DNA from: Hyphomicrobium_A sp041659545
GTDB lineage: Bacteria; Pseudomonadota; Alphaproteobacteria; Rhizobiales; Hyphomicrobiaceae
Direction: 5' to 3'
Length of the DNA stretch: 64,000 nt
Assembly: GCA_041659545.1 (NCBI GenBank)
Contig: JBAZYB010000001.1
Span: 1 to 64,000 of the forward strand
The position numbers and the translations under genes were made by a program. Under the pieces are notes generated by a model. The model did no database searches. It was given only the letters and a program-made list of their open reading frames with translations, and was not told the DNA's origin. This document shows positions 8,962-16,627 of the stretch, in pieces (positions within the stretch are counted from its first letter, which is position 1; the number at the start of each line of letters is the position of its first letter).

Positions 8962-9405
8962 TTACTGGGGCTTCTTCTTCGTCTCCAGCTTCTCGCCCGT
9001 CCACTTGACGGGACCCTGGTTGGTCATCATTTCGCCGGTGAGCGTCCCGTCATCCTGGAGCGTGGCGGTGATCGGCTTGGCGGCCTGTTGAGCGGCGGCA
9101 TCGGCGAGGCTCGGACCCGCGGAGAGTGTCGCGGCCCCAGATGTTCCTTCGGAGTTGACGCCGACCAGCGTCAGCGTGCGATCGGCGAGCTCGCCCTTCA
9201 GTGGCAGGTCGCGGCCCATCATCATCATGGTTGCCGTTACCTTGTTGCCTTCGGCCGGCTCAACGACCAGCGCCACCTGGTGGCTCATCATCTCGATGTT
9301 CCAGGTGCCGGCGAAGTCGGCGACCGTGACCGGCTTCTTGTCCTGGGCGGCAACGCCCGTCGAGAGTGCGACGACGGCAAGAAGAAACGTGACCTTTTTC
9401 AACAT
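8962..9405 (-). CDS. secreted lipocalin-like small protein
   Basis: 147 residues with a signal peptide (about 20 residues, ending GVAAQ). The mature protein begins with an AGTWNIE segment and alternates short beta-strand-like runs: VALVVEPAEGNKVTATM, DLPLKGELADRTLTLVG and a charged PVKWTGEK ending. This resembles small lipocalin/avidin-like beta barrels that are common in acidobacterial secretomes, but no catalytic motif is visible and the fold is an inference. GGAGG, embedded in the end of the preceding microprotein gene, acts as its ribosome-binding site. It belongs with the DUF1552-ADOP cluster. Confidence 0.7.
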   Translation of the reverse strand: MLKKVTFLLAVVALSTGVAAQDKKPVTVADFAGTWNIEMMSHQVALVVEPAEGNKVTATMMMMGRDLPLKGELADRTLTLVGVNSEGTSGAATLSAGPSLADAAAQQAAKPITATLQDDGTLTGEMMTNQGPVKWTGEKLETKKKPQ

Positions 9406-9411
9406 GACCTA

Positions 9412-9525
9412 CTAACCTCCGTGAATGGTGCGCCCGATCGAGGGCCCGTACAGATGGATGGCGAGGGCCAGCGCGACCACCACGACGATGGCGATGACCA
9501 GGAGCGTTCGGGATCCAGTGCGCAT
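9412..9525 (-). CDS. 37-residue single-span membrane microprotein
   Basis: A short gene reading M-R-T-G-S-R-T, then about 17 hydrophobic residues (LLVIAIVVVVALALAI), then HLYGPSIGRTIHGG and TAG. It has an N-terminal positive charge and one predicted membrane helix. The last codons GGA GGT form the ribosome-binding site for the lipocalin-like gene, whose ATG is 6 bases beyond the stop, so the two are tightly coupled. It is the first gene of the minus-strand cluster and is divergent from the response regulator. Function unknown. Being real rather than chance rests on the junction and composition only. Confidence 0.55.
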   Translation of the reverse strand: MRTGSRTLLVIAIVVVVALALAIHLYGPSIGRTIHGG

Positions 9526-9550
9526 TGGACGGCCAGCGTAGCGGGTCTGG

Positions 9551-9594
9551 CCTGAACCGTCCGTGAAGGGCGCGTTCAGGCGCCATTCAGCTAC
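9551..9594 (+). promoter_or_regulatory. candidate response-regulator boxes between divergent units
   Basis: Two TTCAG pentamers at 9575-9579 and 9586-9590 are spaced 11 bases apart (CGTTCAGGCGC then CATTCAGCTAC), the usual helical-turn direct repeat for OmpR/PhoB-type regulators. The sequence CCTGAAC at 9551-9557 and GTTCAGG at 9574-9580 also form an inverted repeat. The site lies about 50 bases before the regulator gene, which fits autoregulation. Both directions (microprotein cluster and two-component pair) could be controlled. Inferred from pattern only. Confidence 0.4.
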
Positions 9595-9640
9595 AGTGCA
9601 GGCAGAATGCAGGGGTCAGAGCCGAGCATCCAGAGAACCC

Positions 9641-10303
9641 GTGCGAATACTGGTAGTTGAGGACGAAGCCGCCCTGTCGGAGCAGTTGGCCAACGCGCTC
9701 AGCGGGGCCGGCTACGCCGTGGATTGCGCGGTGGATGGCGAGCGCGCGGATTTCCTGGGACGAACCGAGGGATACGACGCAGTGGTCCTCGATCTGGGTC
9801 TCCCGAAGGTTGACGGCCTGACCGTGCTGCGCCGCTGGCGCGAGTCCGGCATCGGCACGCCGGTGCTGGTGCTGACCGCGCGCGGGAGCTGGCACGAGAA
9901 GGTCCAGGGCATCGACGGCGGCGCCGACGACTACATGGCGAAGCCGTTCGAGACCGAGGAAGTGCTGGCGCGCCTGCGCGCGCTGATTCGCCGGGCCAGC
10001 GGACACGTGACCCCCGAGATCCGCATCGGCGCGCTGGTGCTCGATCCGCGGGGTGCGCGCGTCACCGTGGGCGGCGTGCCCGTCAAGCTCACCAGCCACG
10101 AGTTTCGCGTGCTCTCGTACCTCATGCATCACCGCGGCCGCATCGTCTCGCAGGGCGAGCTGACCGAGCACATCTACTCGCAGGGCTTCGACCGTGACTC
10201 GAACACGGTGGAAGTGTTCGTGGCGCGGCTCCGGCGCAAGCTGGGCGGGCCCTACATCGACACGGTCCGCGGCATGGGCTATCGCATCGAGGAGCAGTCA
10301 TGA
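9641..10303 (+). CDS. OmpR/PhoP-type response regulator
   Basis: 220 residues from GTG 9641. The receiver domain starts RILVVEDEAAL, has phospho-acceptor Asp51 in VVLDLGLPKVDG, the conserved Thr in VLVLTARG and Lys in DDYMAKPFE. The C-terminal winged helix (about 125-220) contains SHEFRVLSYLMHHRGRIVS and the recognition-helix stretch NTVEVFVARLRRKLG, placing it in the OmpR/PhoB subfamily near QseB/PmrA/PhoP. An in-frame ATG farther upstream adds residues unlike the family and was not used. Its stop overlaps the kinase start by four bases (ATGA), so regulator and kinase are translationally coupled. Signal sensed is unknown. Confidence 0.93.
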   Translation: MRILVVEDEAALSEQLANALSGAGYAVDCAVDGERADFLGRTEGYDAVVLDLGLPKVDGLTVLRRWRESGIGTPVLVLTARGSWHEKVQGIDGGADDYMAKPFETEEVLARLRALIRRASGHVTPEIRIGALVLDPRGARVTVGGVPVKLTSHEFRVLSYLMHHRGRIVSQGELTEHIYSQGFDRDSNTVEVFVARLRRKLGGPYIDTVRGMGYRIEEQS

Positions 10304-11298
10304 AGCGGCTGCTGTCGCTGCGCGCGCGGATTCTGCTTGGCGCGGCGCTGTGGACCGCGGGGCTGTTCACGCTGGCGGGGCTGTTCCTGACGCATCTCAT
10401 GCTCCTGCATCCGCAGGCGCCCGGTGTGTTTCACCGCATCTTCGAGAACCTGGTGCCCGTCTCGATCGTGACCATTGTCTGCCTGGTTGCCGGGTTCGTG
10501 CAGGTGCGCCGGGGACTGTCGTCGTTCGAGGCGCTACGTGTGCGCCTGCATGGGGTGAGAGAGGGGCGAGACAGCCGGCTCGAGGGGGAGTACCCGGCGG
10601 AGATTCAGCCGCTCGTCAACGACCTCAACTCGCTGCTGAACGATCGCGAGACGCGGGTCAAGCGGGCGCTCAGCAAGGCGGGCGACCTCGCGCATGGCCT
10701 GAAGACGCCGCTGGCGGTGCTCAATCAGGAGGCCGGGCACGCCAGGGCCACCGGCCACACGGATCTGGCGGATGGGATCACGCGGCAAGTGGATCGCATG
10801 CGCCGTCAGGTGGACTACCACCTCGCCCAGGCGCGGGCCTCGGCGTCGGGCGGCAATCCCGGTGTGCGTTGCCACGTGCTGACGTCGGCCGACGGTCTGG
10901 CCCGGACCATGCTCATGCTGCACGCCGAGCGGGGCGTGAAGGTGGAGGTCAACGTCTCGCACGAGCACTTCGTGCAGGGGCAGCGCGAGGATCTCGATGA
11001 GATGGTCGGCAACCTCGTGGACAACGCCTGCAAGTGGGCGAAGGCGCGCGTCACCATCGCTTCGGAACTGGCGCCAGGCCGCGTGATCATCTCAGTGGAC
11101 GATGATGGGGCGGGGCTGGACCCGTCGCTGCGCGACGCGGTGCTGCGGCGTGGCGTGAGGGCGGACGAGGCGGCGCCGGGGTCGGGCCTGGGCCTGGCGA
11201 TTGTGCGCGACCTTGCCGAACTCTACGGCGGCGCGATCTCACTCCACGAGTCGCCCCTAGGCGGCGTCCGCGCCCGCCTCGAGCTGCCGAGGGCGTAG
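10300..11298 (+). CDS. membrane sensor histidine kinase
   Basis: 332 residues. Two membrane segments (about 10-35 and 50-68) bracket only a very short external loop, so it is unlikely to bind a large ligand outside the membrane. A HAMP-like linker leads to the dimerisation helix with AGDLAHGLKTPLAVL, His132 being the phosphorylation site. The HATPase domain has LVDNACKWA (N box), DDDGAGL (G1) and GSGLGLAIV (G2). The layout resembles PhoQ/QseC-type partners of OmpR regulators. It is coupled to the regulator through an ATGA overlap and followed by a long perfect hairpin. Confidence 0.92.
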   Translation: MKRLLSLRARILLGAALWTAGLFTLAGLFLTHLMLLHPQAPGVFHRIFENLVPVSIVTIVCLVAGFVQVRRGLSSFEALRVRLHGVREGRDSRLEGEYPAEIQPLVNDLNSLLNDRETRVKRALSKAGDLAHGLKTPLAVLNQEAGHARATGHTDLADGITRQVDRMRRQVDYHLAQARASASGGNPGVRCHVLTSADGLARTMLMLHAERGVKVEVNVSHEHFVQGQREDLDEMVGNLVDNACKWAKARVTIASELAPGRVIISVDDDGAGLDPSLRDAVLRRGVRADEAAPGSGLGLAIVRDLAELYGGAISLHESPLGGVRARLELPRA

Positions 11299-11299
11299 T

Positions 11300-11364
11300 G
11301 GGGTCAGGCCGCGAAAAACGCCCTTTCAGCGATTACCAAAGGGCGTTTTTCGCGGCCTGACCCC
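11300..11364 (+). repeat. 27-bp perfect inverted repeat
   Basis: Arms at 11300-11326 and 11338-11364 are exact reverse complements over 27 bases with an 11-base loop. Each arm starts GGGGTCAGGCCGCG and ends near the loop with an AAAAACGCCCTTT type sequence. It lies between the kinase stop and the LPMO-like gene. It could terminate transcription, but the arms are longer and more perfect than a usual terminator, so a REP/MITE-like mobile repeat is equally likely. No transposase is present in the window. Confidence 0.75.
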
Positions 11365-11385
11365 TATAATCCCTGCGGGGGAAGT

Positions 11386-11991
11386 ATGAGAACTGTCCGG
11401 CTACTGTCGGTTGCCATTCTGCTCGCGGGCGTTGCGCCCGCGCTTGCCAACGCGCACTTCAAACTGCTCGAACCGGCCTCGTGGCTGGTGGAAGACAACC
11501 GCGGCGATCCGCAGAAGCTCGGGCCCTGCGGCGGCACATCGGCCAACGCCGGAACGCCCAGCGGCATCGTCGGCCAGGCGGTCGGCGGGTCGAAGCTCCA
11601 CATCAAGTTGATGGAGACGATCTACCATCCCGGCTTCTATCGCGTCGCGCTGGCTGTGAGGTCGCGCGAGGAGCTGCCGCCGGATCCGGTGGCGGTCACC
11701 CGCGAGACCGAAAAGGGGCCGTGGTCGGTGTCGGGCGCCATCCAGAGCGCGCCGCAGCGCCCGGTGCTGGCTGATGGCCTGTTCATCCACAAGGCGAAGC
11801 CGGCGGATCCCTACGAGACCGACGTGCAACTGCCCAACATCAACTGCGAGAAGTGCACGCTGCAGATCGTGCAGTTCATGGAGGAGCACGGCTACAACAA
11901 GGACGGCGGCTACACCTACCACCACTGCGCCGACGTGAAGATCACGGCCGACCCGGCCAAGCCGATCGACAAGGGCTGGCCAGGGCAGTAG
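11386..11991 (+). CDS. secreted His-brace (LPMO-like) protein
   Basis: 201 residues. The signal peptide is predicted to be cut in ALANA-HFKLLEP, leaving His24 as the mature N-terminus, the hallmark of copper His-brace proteins. A second candidate ligand is His81 in IYHPGFYRV. Four cysteines (48, 154, 157, 181) could form disulfides, and the C-terminal CEKCTLQIVQF ... YHHCADVKI segment resembles the end of chitin/cellulose-type lytic polysaccharide monooxygenase domains. It matches what I know of an SCE4755-type LPMO-like family. Known LPMOs cleave polysaccharides oxidatively; other His-brace proteins only carry copper. Activity here is unproven. No carbohydrate-binding module is attached. Confidence 0.75.
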   Translation: MRTVRLLSVAILLAGVAPALANAHFKLLEPASWLVEDNRGDPQKLGPCGGTSANAGTPSGIVGQAVGGSKLHIKLMETIYHPGFYRVALAVRSREELPPDPVAVTRETEKGPWSVSGAIQSAPQRPVLADGLFIHKAKPADPYETDVQLPNINCEKCTLQIVQFMEEHGYNKDGGYTYHHCADVKITADPAKPIDKGWPGQ

Positions 11992-11999
11992 GAGCGCTG

Positions 12000-12389
12000 C
12001 TACGCCTTCGGTGCCTTGCCGAACACTTCGACGATCGTGGCGGTGACCGTGCCAGTGTTCTTGAACGTGTGCATGGCACCGCCCTTCAACTCGACCACGT
12101 CGCCCTGCTTCACCTCGACCGGCTCCTGGCCTTCAATGGTCAGCACCAGTTGGCCGGTGACCAGCGTGAACACGTGATAGGTCGCGTCGGCGTGGTTGTG
12201 CATCCGGCGGACAGCGCCGGGTTCGGCCCAGTCGCGCAGCACTCGGAAGTCGGGCCGGTCCATCACCACCATCGAAGAAATGCCAGGATCGCCCGCGACC
12301 GCGCGGCCTTTCTCGGGCCCACCCACGGCCTGCGCAAATGAATTGGAGCTAATGAGCACCGCACAGGCGAACAGAAGGAGCTTCGGCAT
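12000..12389 (-). CDS. secreted cupin-domain protein
   Basis: 129 residues from ATG 12389 (an upstream in-frame start adds residues before the signal peptide). The signal peptide is about 19 residues, ending NSFAQ. A single cupin barrel follows with the metal-binding His pattern spread over MHNHADATYHVFTLVTGQ and a later GAMHTFKNTG. Two or three histidines and a Glu would bind a metal. Small secreted cupins of this type are common in acidobacteria and mostly uncharacterised. It converges with the LPMO-like gene (8 bases between stops) and diverges from the methyltransferase gene 42 bases away. Confidence 0.82.
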   Translation of the reverse strand: MPKLLLFACAVLISSNSFAQAVGGPEKGRAVAGDPGISSMVVMDRPDFRVLRDWAEPGAVRRMHNHADATYHVFTLVTGQLVLTIEGQEPVEVKQGDVVELKGGAMHTFKNTGTVTATIVEVFGKAPKA

Positions 12390-12431
12390 GCGCCGAGTAT
12401 ACCCAAGTGGCGCCATATACTAGCGTCCGGC

Positions 12432-12989
12432 ATGCCTGCCCGCTTCCTGTTTGCCGTGAGTGTCGTGCTTGCACTGACGGCGCCTGCCCTGAGCGAGCCC
12501 CGCGGTCAGGGACTCGCGGGGCGAGTCGAAGGGCGGACGCCAGACATCTACTTCAACCCCACCCGTCACGTCATCGCCGATGCGATGCTCCAGCTTGCCG
12601 GCGTCACCGCACAAGACGTCGTCTACGACCTTGGATCGGGCGATGGGCGCATTCCGATTATCGCGGCGCAGAAGTACGGCGCCAGGGGCGTCGGCATCGA
12701 GATTGACCCGCGGCTGGTGGCGCAATCCTGGGGCAACGCCAACGACGCCGAAGTCGCCAACCGAGTGATGTTCAAGGTGGGCGACCTCTTCGAAGCGGAC
12801 CTGAGCGAAGCCACGGTCGTGACGCTGTATCTCTCGCCCAGCATCATGAAGCGCTTGATCCCGACGCTTCGCGCGCTCAAGGCCGGCACGCGCATCGTCT
12901 CGCACCAGTTCCCGATGCCGGGCTGGCCGCCCGATGAACGCCGGCAAGTGGACGAGGCCGAAATCCTGATGTGGAGAGTCCCGAAATGA
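12432..12989 (+). CDS. SAM-dependent methyltransferase with signal peptide
   Basis: 185 residues. Residues 1-21 look like a signal peptide (hydrophobic core FLFAVSVVLALTAPAL). The rest is a class I methyltransferase: motif I is VVYDLGSGDGRIP near 63-75, an acidic loop GVGIEIDPRLV binds the SAM ribose, and LYLSPSIMKRLIPTL follows. It lacks an obvious substrate domain. A secreted SAM enzyme is unusual because SAM is cytoplasmic, so the signal may act as a membrane anchor or the real start may be downstream. Its stop overlaps the malate synthase start by four bases (ATGA), implying coupled translation. Confidence 0.8.
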   Translation: MPARFLFAVSVVLALTAPALSEPRGQGLAGRVEGRTPDIYFNPTRHVIADAMLQLAGVTAQDVVYDLGSGDGRIPIIAAQKYGARGVGIEIDPRLVAQSWGNANDAEVANRVMFKVGDLFEADLSEATVVTLYLSPSIMKRLIPTLRALKAGTRIVSHQFPMPGWPPDERRQVDEAEILMWRVPK

Positions 12990-14893
12990 CCACTGCCGCC
13001 CGCGTGCTCGAGATTCGAGGCACGCTCGAAACCGACTACGCCGATGTCCTGACCCCGGCGGCGATTGCCGCCCTCGAACACCTCGCGCATTTCGATCGCG
13101 ACCGCAAGGCATTAATGGACGCCCGGATCGCGCGACGGCGCGCGCGCGCGGCCGGCCGGCAGCGGATCGGCTTTCTCGATCCAGCCTCGGTGATCGGGCG
13201 CACGCGCATCACCGTTGGCGACGCTCGTGAAGGGAAGTTCGACGGCGGTGAGATCCCCGCCGACCTTCAACGCCAGTGGATTCAGGGCACCGGTCCGGCC
13301 GCGCGCCCACACGCGCCGATGGAAGCGAGCATTCGCAACGTGGCCTACGCGCTGCTCTCCGGCGCCGACGGCTGGATGTTCGACGGCGAAGACGCGCTCG
13401 GCCAGGTCTCGACGATGTCGCTGGATAACCAGCGCAATCTCAAGCTGGCGATTCACGGCGACCCGGTGTTCCTGAAGGCGGCCGAACAAGTGGCCGCGGA
13501 GATGAAGCAGTGGGCCGCCGGCTTCTTCCAGCGGCCGATCATCGACGACTGGCGCCGCCAACTCGGCTTCACCACGAAGATCTTCCGCGCCCGCGGCCTG
13601 CACCTCGACGATCGGCACATTCGCCTCGCCAGCGGCGAAGGCTTTTCCGCCTCCATCGTCGATGCGACGCTGTTCATCGTCAACAACCAGCAACGCCTCC
13701 GAACCGCGGGTTCGTCGGTGGTCCTCTACCTGCCGAAAATCCAGACCGCCGAGGAAGCGGCCCTGTGGAACGACATCCTGTCGGCGCTCGAAGCCCACCT
13801 GGGTCTTCCAGCGGGCACGATCAAGGCTTACGTGCTGGTTGAACAGATCGAGGCCTGCTTCCAGTTGATGGAGATCAGGGCCGCGCTCGGCCTCCACTTC
13901 GTCGGCTTCAACACCGGCCGCTGGGACTACATCAACAGCGTGTCGGACGCGATGGCGTGGGACGCCGGCTTCATCAACCCGAACATCGACGCCATCACGA
14001 TGACCTACGGCTACATGCGCCACTACGAGGACCGCGTGCGCCGGGCGGTGAACACGCCCGACCGCTCGGGGCGGTTCGCGCTGTGGCAAGGCGGCATGGA
14101 GCCGAACATCCCCGTCGGGTCGGAAGCCGGCGTGACCGCCGGCATGAAGCGCGCACTGACCGGCGCCGAGCGCGAACAGCGCGAGGGCGCGAGTGGCAAG
14201 TGGGTCGCTCACTGGAAGATGGTCCACATCGTCCGGCCGGTGTGGGAGCGGGCCGGCGAGCCGAACCAGCTGGGCCGCGCGTTCCCCGCGCTGACCTACA
14301 GCGGCGAAGACGCGGAAGGACTGACGCAACTGGAGCCGGCGCCGCGCACCGTCCGCGGCGCCCGCGACTTGATCAGCGTGGCCATCCAGTATGGCAACGC
14401 CTTCGAGCAGGGACTGCAAGCCGCCGCGCTGAAGCCCGCCGACTTCTTCGGCAACGACGATGTGCTGTACCTGATGGAAGACATGGCGACGGGCGAAATT
14501 CGACTCAGCATCCTGTGGGAGTGGCTGCACAAGAAGGCGACGCTGACGGCTGATGACGACGGGGTGAAGGCCGGGGATGTGTTCACCCGCGAGCTGTGCG
14601 CGCGGTTGCTCGCCGAGGAATACGAGAAGCTGCTGAAGGCGGCCAATCGTGACGTCCACGACGTGTCGAAGACCACCACGCTGCCGATTGCCATGGAGAT
14701 TGTCGAGACCTACGTGATGGACGAGACCAAGCTGCCGTGGTACATCGACCTGCTGAACATCAACCTCGGCAATCACGACCTGCAGGAAGCCGGGCGCCGC
14801 AACGGCTTGCTCGCCGCCGCGTTTCACGCCGACGGGACACGGATTACGGCCAACCTGGATTTCAGGCCACAGACGAAGACAGCCACAGATTAA
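12986..14893 (+). CDS. malate synthase-like enzyme
   Basis: 635 residues from ATG 12986. The family signature is clear: YLPKIQTAEEAALW, then GLHFVGFNTGRWDYINS (the Arg and acidic residues of the glyoxylate/Mg site) and WQGGMEPNIPVGSE. Malate synthase condenses glyoxylate with acetyl-CoA to malate in the glyoxylate cycle. The length lies between the ~530-residue A form and the ~720-residue G form, and the signature is nearer the A form, with extra N-terminal sequence (about 1-110). No isocitrate lyase gene is in the window. It is translationally coupled to the upstream methyltransferase gene. The stop codon sits inside the left arm of a hairpin repeat. Confidence 0.85.
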   Translation: MTTAARVLEIRGTLETDYADVLTPAAIAALEHLAHFDRDRKALMDARIARRRARAAGRQRIGFLDPASVIGRTRITVGDAREGKFDGGEIPADLQRQWIQGTGPAARPHAPMEASIRNVAYALLSGADGWMFDGEDALGQVSTMSLDNQRNLKLAIHGDPVFLKAAEQVAAEMKQWAAGFFQRPIIDDWRRQLGFTTKIFRARGLHLDDRHIRLASGEGFSASIVDATLFIVNNQQRLRTAGSSVVLYLPKIQTAEEAALWNDILSALEAHLGLPAGTIKAYVLVEQIEACFQLMEIRAALGLHFVGFNTGRWDYINSVSDAMAWDAGFINPNIDAITMTYGYMRHYEDRVRRAVNTPDRSGRFALWQGGMEPNIPVGSEAGVTAGMKRALTGAEREQREGASGKWVAHWKMVHIVRPVWERAGEPNQLGRAFPALTYSGEDAEGLTQLEPAPRTVRGARDLISVAIQYGNAFEQGLQAAALKPADFFGNDDVLYLMEDMATGEIRLSILWEWLHKKATLTADDDGVKAGDVFTRELCARLLAEEYEKLLKAANRDVHDVSKTTTLPIAMEIVETYVMDETKLPWYIDLLNINLGNHDLQEAGRRNGLLAAAFHADGTRITANLDFRPQTKTATD

Positions 14894-14948
14894 ACACGGA
14901 TTAGACGCAGATGAGTCTGTGCTTAATCCGTGGCTAATCTGTGGCTGT
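14879..14948 (+). repeat. nested hairpin repeat at the end of the malate synthase gene
   Basis: A perfect 14-base stem (14879-14892 with 14935-14948; ACAGCCACAGATTA) encloses a second 9-base stem (CACGGATTA at 14895-14903 with 14924-14932). Degenerate copies of the same words (CTAATCTGCGGCTGT, AATCCGTGGCTGA) continue to about 14984 and run into the 3' end of the convergent gene. The element has very low GC compared with its neighbours. It may act as a bidirectional terminator, and its iterated words suggest a repetitive element. Confidence 0.65.
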
Positions 14949-14969
14949 TATTCTAATCTGCGGCTGTTT

Positions 14970-15521
14970 TCAATCCGTGGCTGACAGCGCGACGATGTCG
15001 GCCTTGGCCTCAATCCGGGCGCGCGCCGCTTCCTGCCGCGCGTCAATCTCCGGCTTCGATGCGCGGATGGCCGCCTCGAGCGACTGCCCTTCGGCCAGCA
15101 CGCGATGCTTGAGCAGGATAAACGGCACCTGCGTGTTGCGCGCCGCGTGCGCGAGGGTCGCGAACTGCTCGGCGTCCCTGAAGCCTTCCACCGCCAGCGG
15201 AATCCTGGTGCCGCGGGCCAGCACCGGCTTCATGCGATCGTGCAGTTCAGGCGCCGACACCGGAATAGTCATCACCAGTTTCGGCGCCGCATCCGGCGTT
15301 GCCGGGCGCGCCACCGTGACCGGCCTCACGTGAGAGATCCTGGCCAGGCGTTTCGGCGCCACCGTGACCGGCTCGGCCGCCGGCGCCGCGACCGCCGACG
15401 CCGTTGCAACCGGGGCTTGCGCGGCGTCGCGGGCCGTCGTCATCGCGACTCCGATCCACATGCCGAGCGTAACGCCGCCGACGAGTCCGAGAATCGCGGC
15501 TGAGGAACTTGCTATTTTCAT
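14970..15521 (-). CDS. membrane-anchored hypothetical protein
   Basis: 183 residues from ATG 15521, chosen because GGAGG lies 8 bases upstream; longer in-frame starts have no such site. Residues 8-30 are a hydrophobic signal or anchor (AAILGLVGGVTLGMWIGVAM). An Ala/Pro/Val-rich linker follows (about 35-85), then a helical domain with LHDRMKPVLARGTRIPLAVEGFRDAEQFATLAHAARN and a charged helix EAAIRASKPEIDARQEAARARIEAKAD. I do not recognise the family. The C-terminal half resembles small secreted acidobacterial proteins near other cell-envelope genes, but no function can be assigned. Its 3' end runs into a repeat element. Confidence 0.6.
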   Translation of the reverse strand: MKIASSSAAILGLVGGVTLGMWIGVAMTTARDAAQAPVATASAVAAPAAEPVTVAPKRLARISHVRPVTVARPATPDAAPKLVMTIPVSAPELHDRMKPVLARGTRIPLAVEGFRDAEQFATLAHAARNTQVPFILLKHRVLAEGQSLEAAIRASKPEIDARQEAARARIEAKADIVALSATD

Positions 15522-15532
15522 TTCGTGACCTC

Positions 15533-15549
15533 CATGAGACGAGCTCATG
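15533..15549. promoter_or_regulatory. inverted repeat at the start of the anchored hypothetical gene
   Basis: CATGAG-N5-CTCATG, 6-base perfect arms, lies directly upstream of and partly over the GGAGG ribosome-binding site of the gene at 14970-15521. It could be an operator or a small translation-blocking hairpin. No regulator is encoded next to it. Confidence 0.3.
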
Positions 15550-15674
15550 CCGATCAAGCTTCCAAGAAGCGTGCCTCGGACGATGTTTGAGGAAAACCGC
15601 GATCTTCGCCGTGTGTTCGGCGGACTTCTTACACGGTGAAGGATAAGATGCACTGCGTGAAGCGGGGAGACCTC

Positions 15675-16616
15675 ATGCGCAAGATACTGCCTGTCGTCGT
15701 TGTCGTACTGATTGCCGGATGTGCTGCCGATGCGTTGGCCCAGCAGCCGGCTGCCGCGCCACGTCCGGTGCCCACCACCGTCTGGGCGCCAAAGCCGACG
15801 AAGACGCCCGGCTACACGCCGCCGCAGAAGCCGTGGGTGAAGCTCGCGGATCTCAAAGCCAGGCACAAGGGCCAGGCCAACTGGCGTGAGCTGTTGGTGG
15901 ACGATGGGCGGCTGACGGCGGAGTACTTCTCCGCGGCGCCAGGCACGAAGGTGGGCCAGCGGTTTCATCCCGATACACGCGAGTGGTTCGCGGTAGTCGA
16001 AGGGGAAGTGCGCGTCGAGATCGAAGGCCAGCCGCCGATCACGGCCACGCGCGGCTCACTGGTGAACATCCCCCGGCAAACGATCTACTCGATCGAAACC
16101 ACCGGCACGGCGCCGAGCCTGCGCTTTGTGGTGAATGTGGCGCGCGCCAAGACGCTGTTTCCGCAGGAGGTGGAACCGCCTGCCGCGGCCGCGGGCACCA
16201 CGTGGGTGCCGGCGACGATCAATCGTACTCCCGGTCGCTACGACGAGTTCAACCAGCCGCACCTGAACATTCATGAGGCCGCGGTTAAGAACGAGAAGTA
16301 TGCCGGCGGCCGGTTCGTCCGCGACGACAAGTCCGAAATGCTCGTCATCTATGGGCACGAGAAGAACATGCCACCGCTCAACCCGGCCGACAAGGGCCAC
16401 TTTCATGCCGAGAGCGCTGAGGCCTGGCTCGTCTTTTCAGCACAGATCCGCTACTCGTTCGAAGGACAGGCCCCGTTCATCGCGAGCGAAGGTGACGTCG
16501 TCTACGTGCCCGCGAACACGTGGCATGCCACCCGCTTCATCGGTGACAACGCATGCCGCCTGTCGATCACGGAGTACGTCGGCAACGCGCTGCTGCTGGA
16601 ACCGCGCAAGCCCTAG
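15675..16616 (+). CDS. secreted double-cupin protein
   Basis: 313 residues from ATG 15675, with GGGGAGA upstream. The N-terminal signal includes LIAGC, a possible lipobox, and also an ALAQQ cleavage site, so lipoprotein versus free periplasmic protein is undecided. Two cupin domains are visible: the first (about 65-165) has RFHPDTREWFAVVEGEVRVEI, the second (about 205-300) has GHFHAESAEAWLVFSAQIRYSF and VVYVPANTWHATRF. Each has the His/Glu pattern needed to bind a metal ion. Bicupins include dioxygenases and oxalate-decarboxylase-like enzymes, but the substrate cannot be told. A hairpin with 13-base arms follows the stop. Confidence 0.8.
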   Translation: MRKILPVVVVVLIAGCAADALAQQPAAAPRPVPTTVWAPKPTKTPGYTPPQKPWVKLADLKARHKGQANWRELLVDDGRLTAEYFSAAPGTKVGQRFHPDTREWFAVVEGEVRVEIEGQPPITATRGSLVNIPRQTIYSIETTGTAPSLRFVVNVARAKTLFPQEVEPPAAAAGTTWVPATINRTPGRYDEFNQPHLNIHEAAVKNEKYAGGRFVRDDKSEMLVIYGHEKNMPPLNPADKGHFHAESAEAWLVFSAQIRYSFEGQAPFIASEGDVVYVPANTWHATRFIGDNACRLSITEYVGNALLLEPRKP

Positions 16617-16627
16617 CCCTTCGACTC

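Noticed and set aside
13112..14827. Open frame of 571 codons on the minus strand
   Set aside because: Antisense to malate synthase; no recognisable domain.
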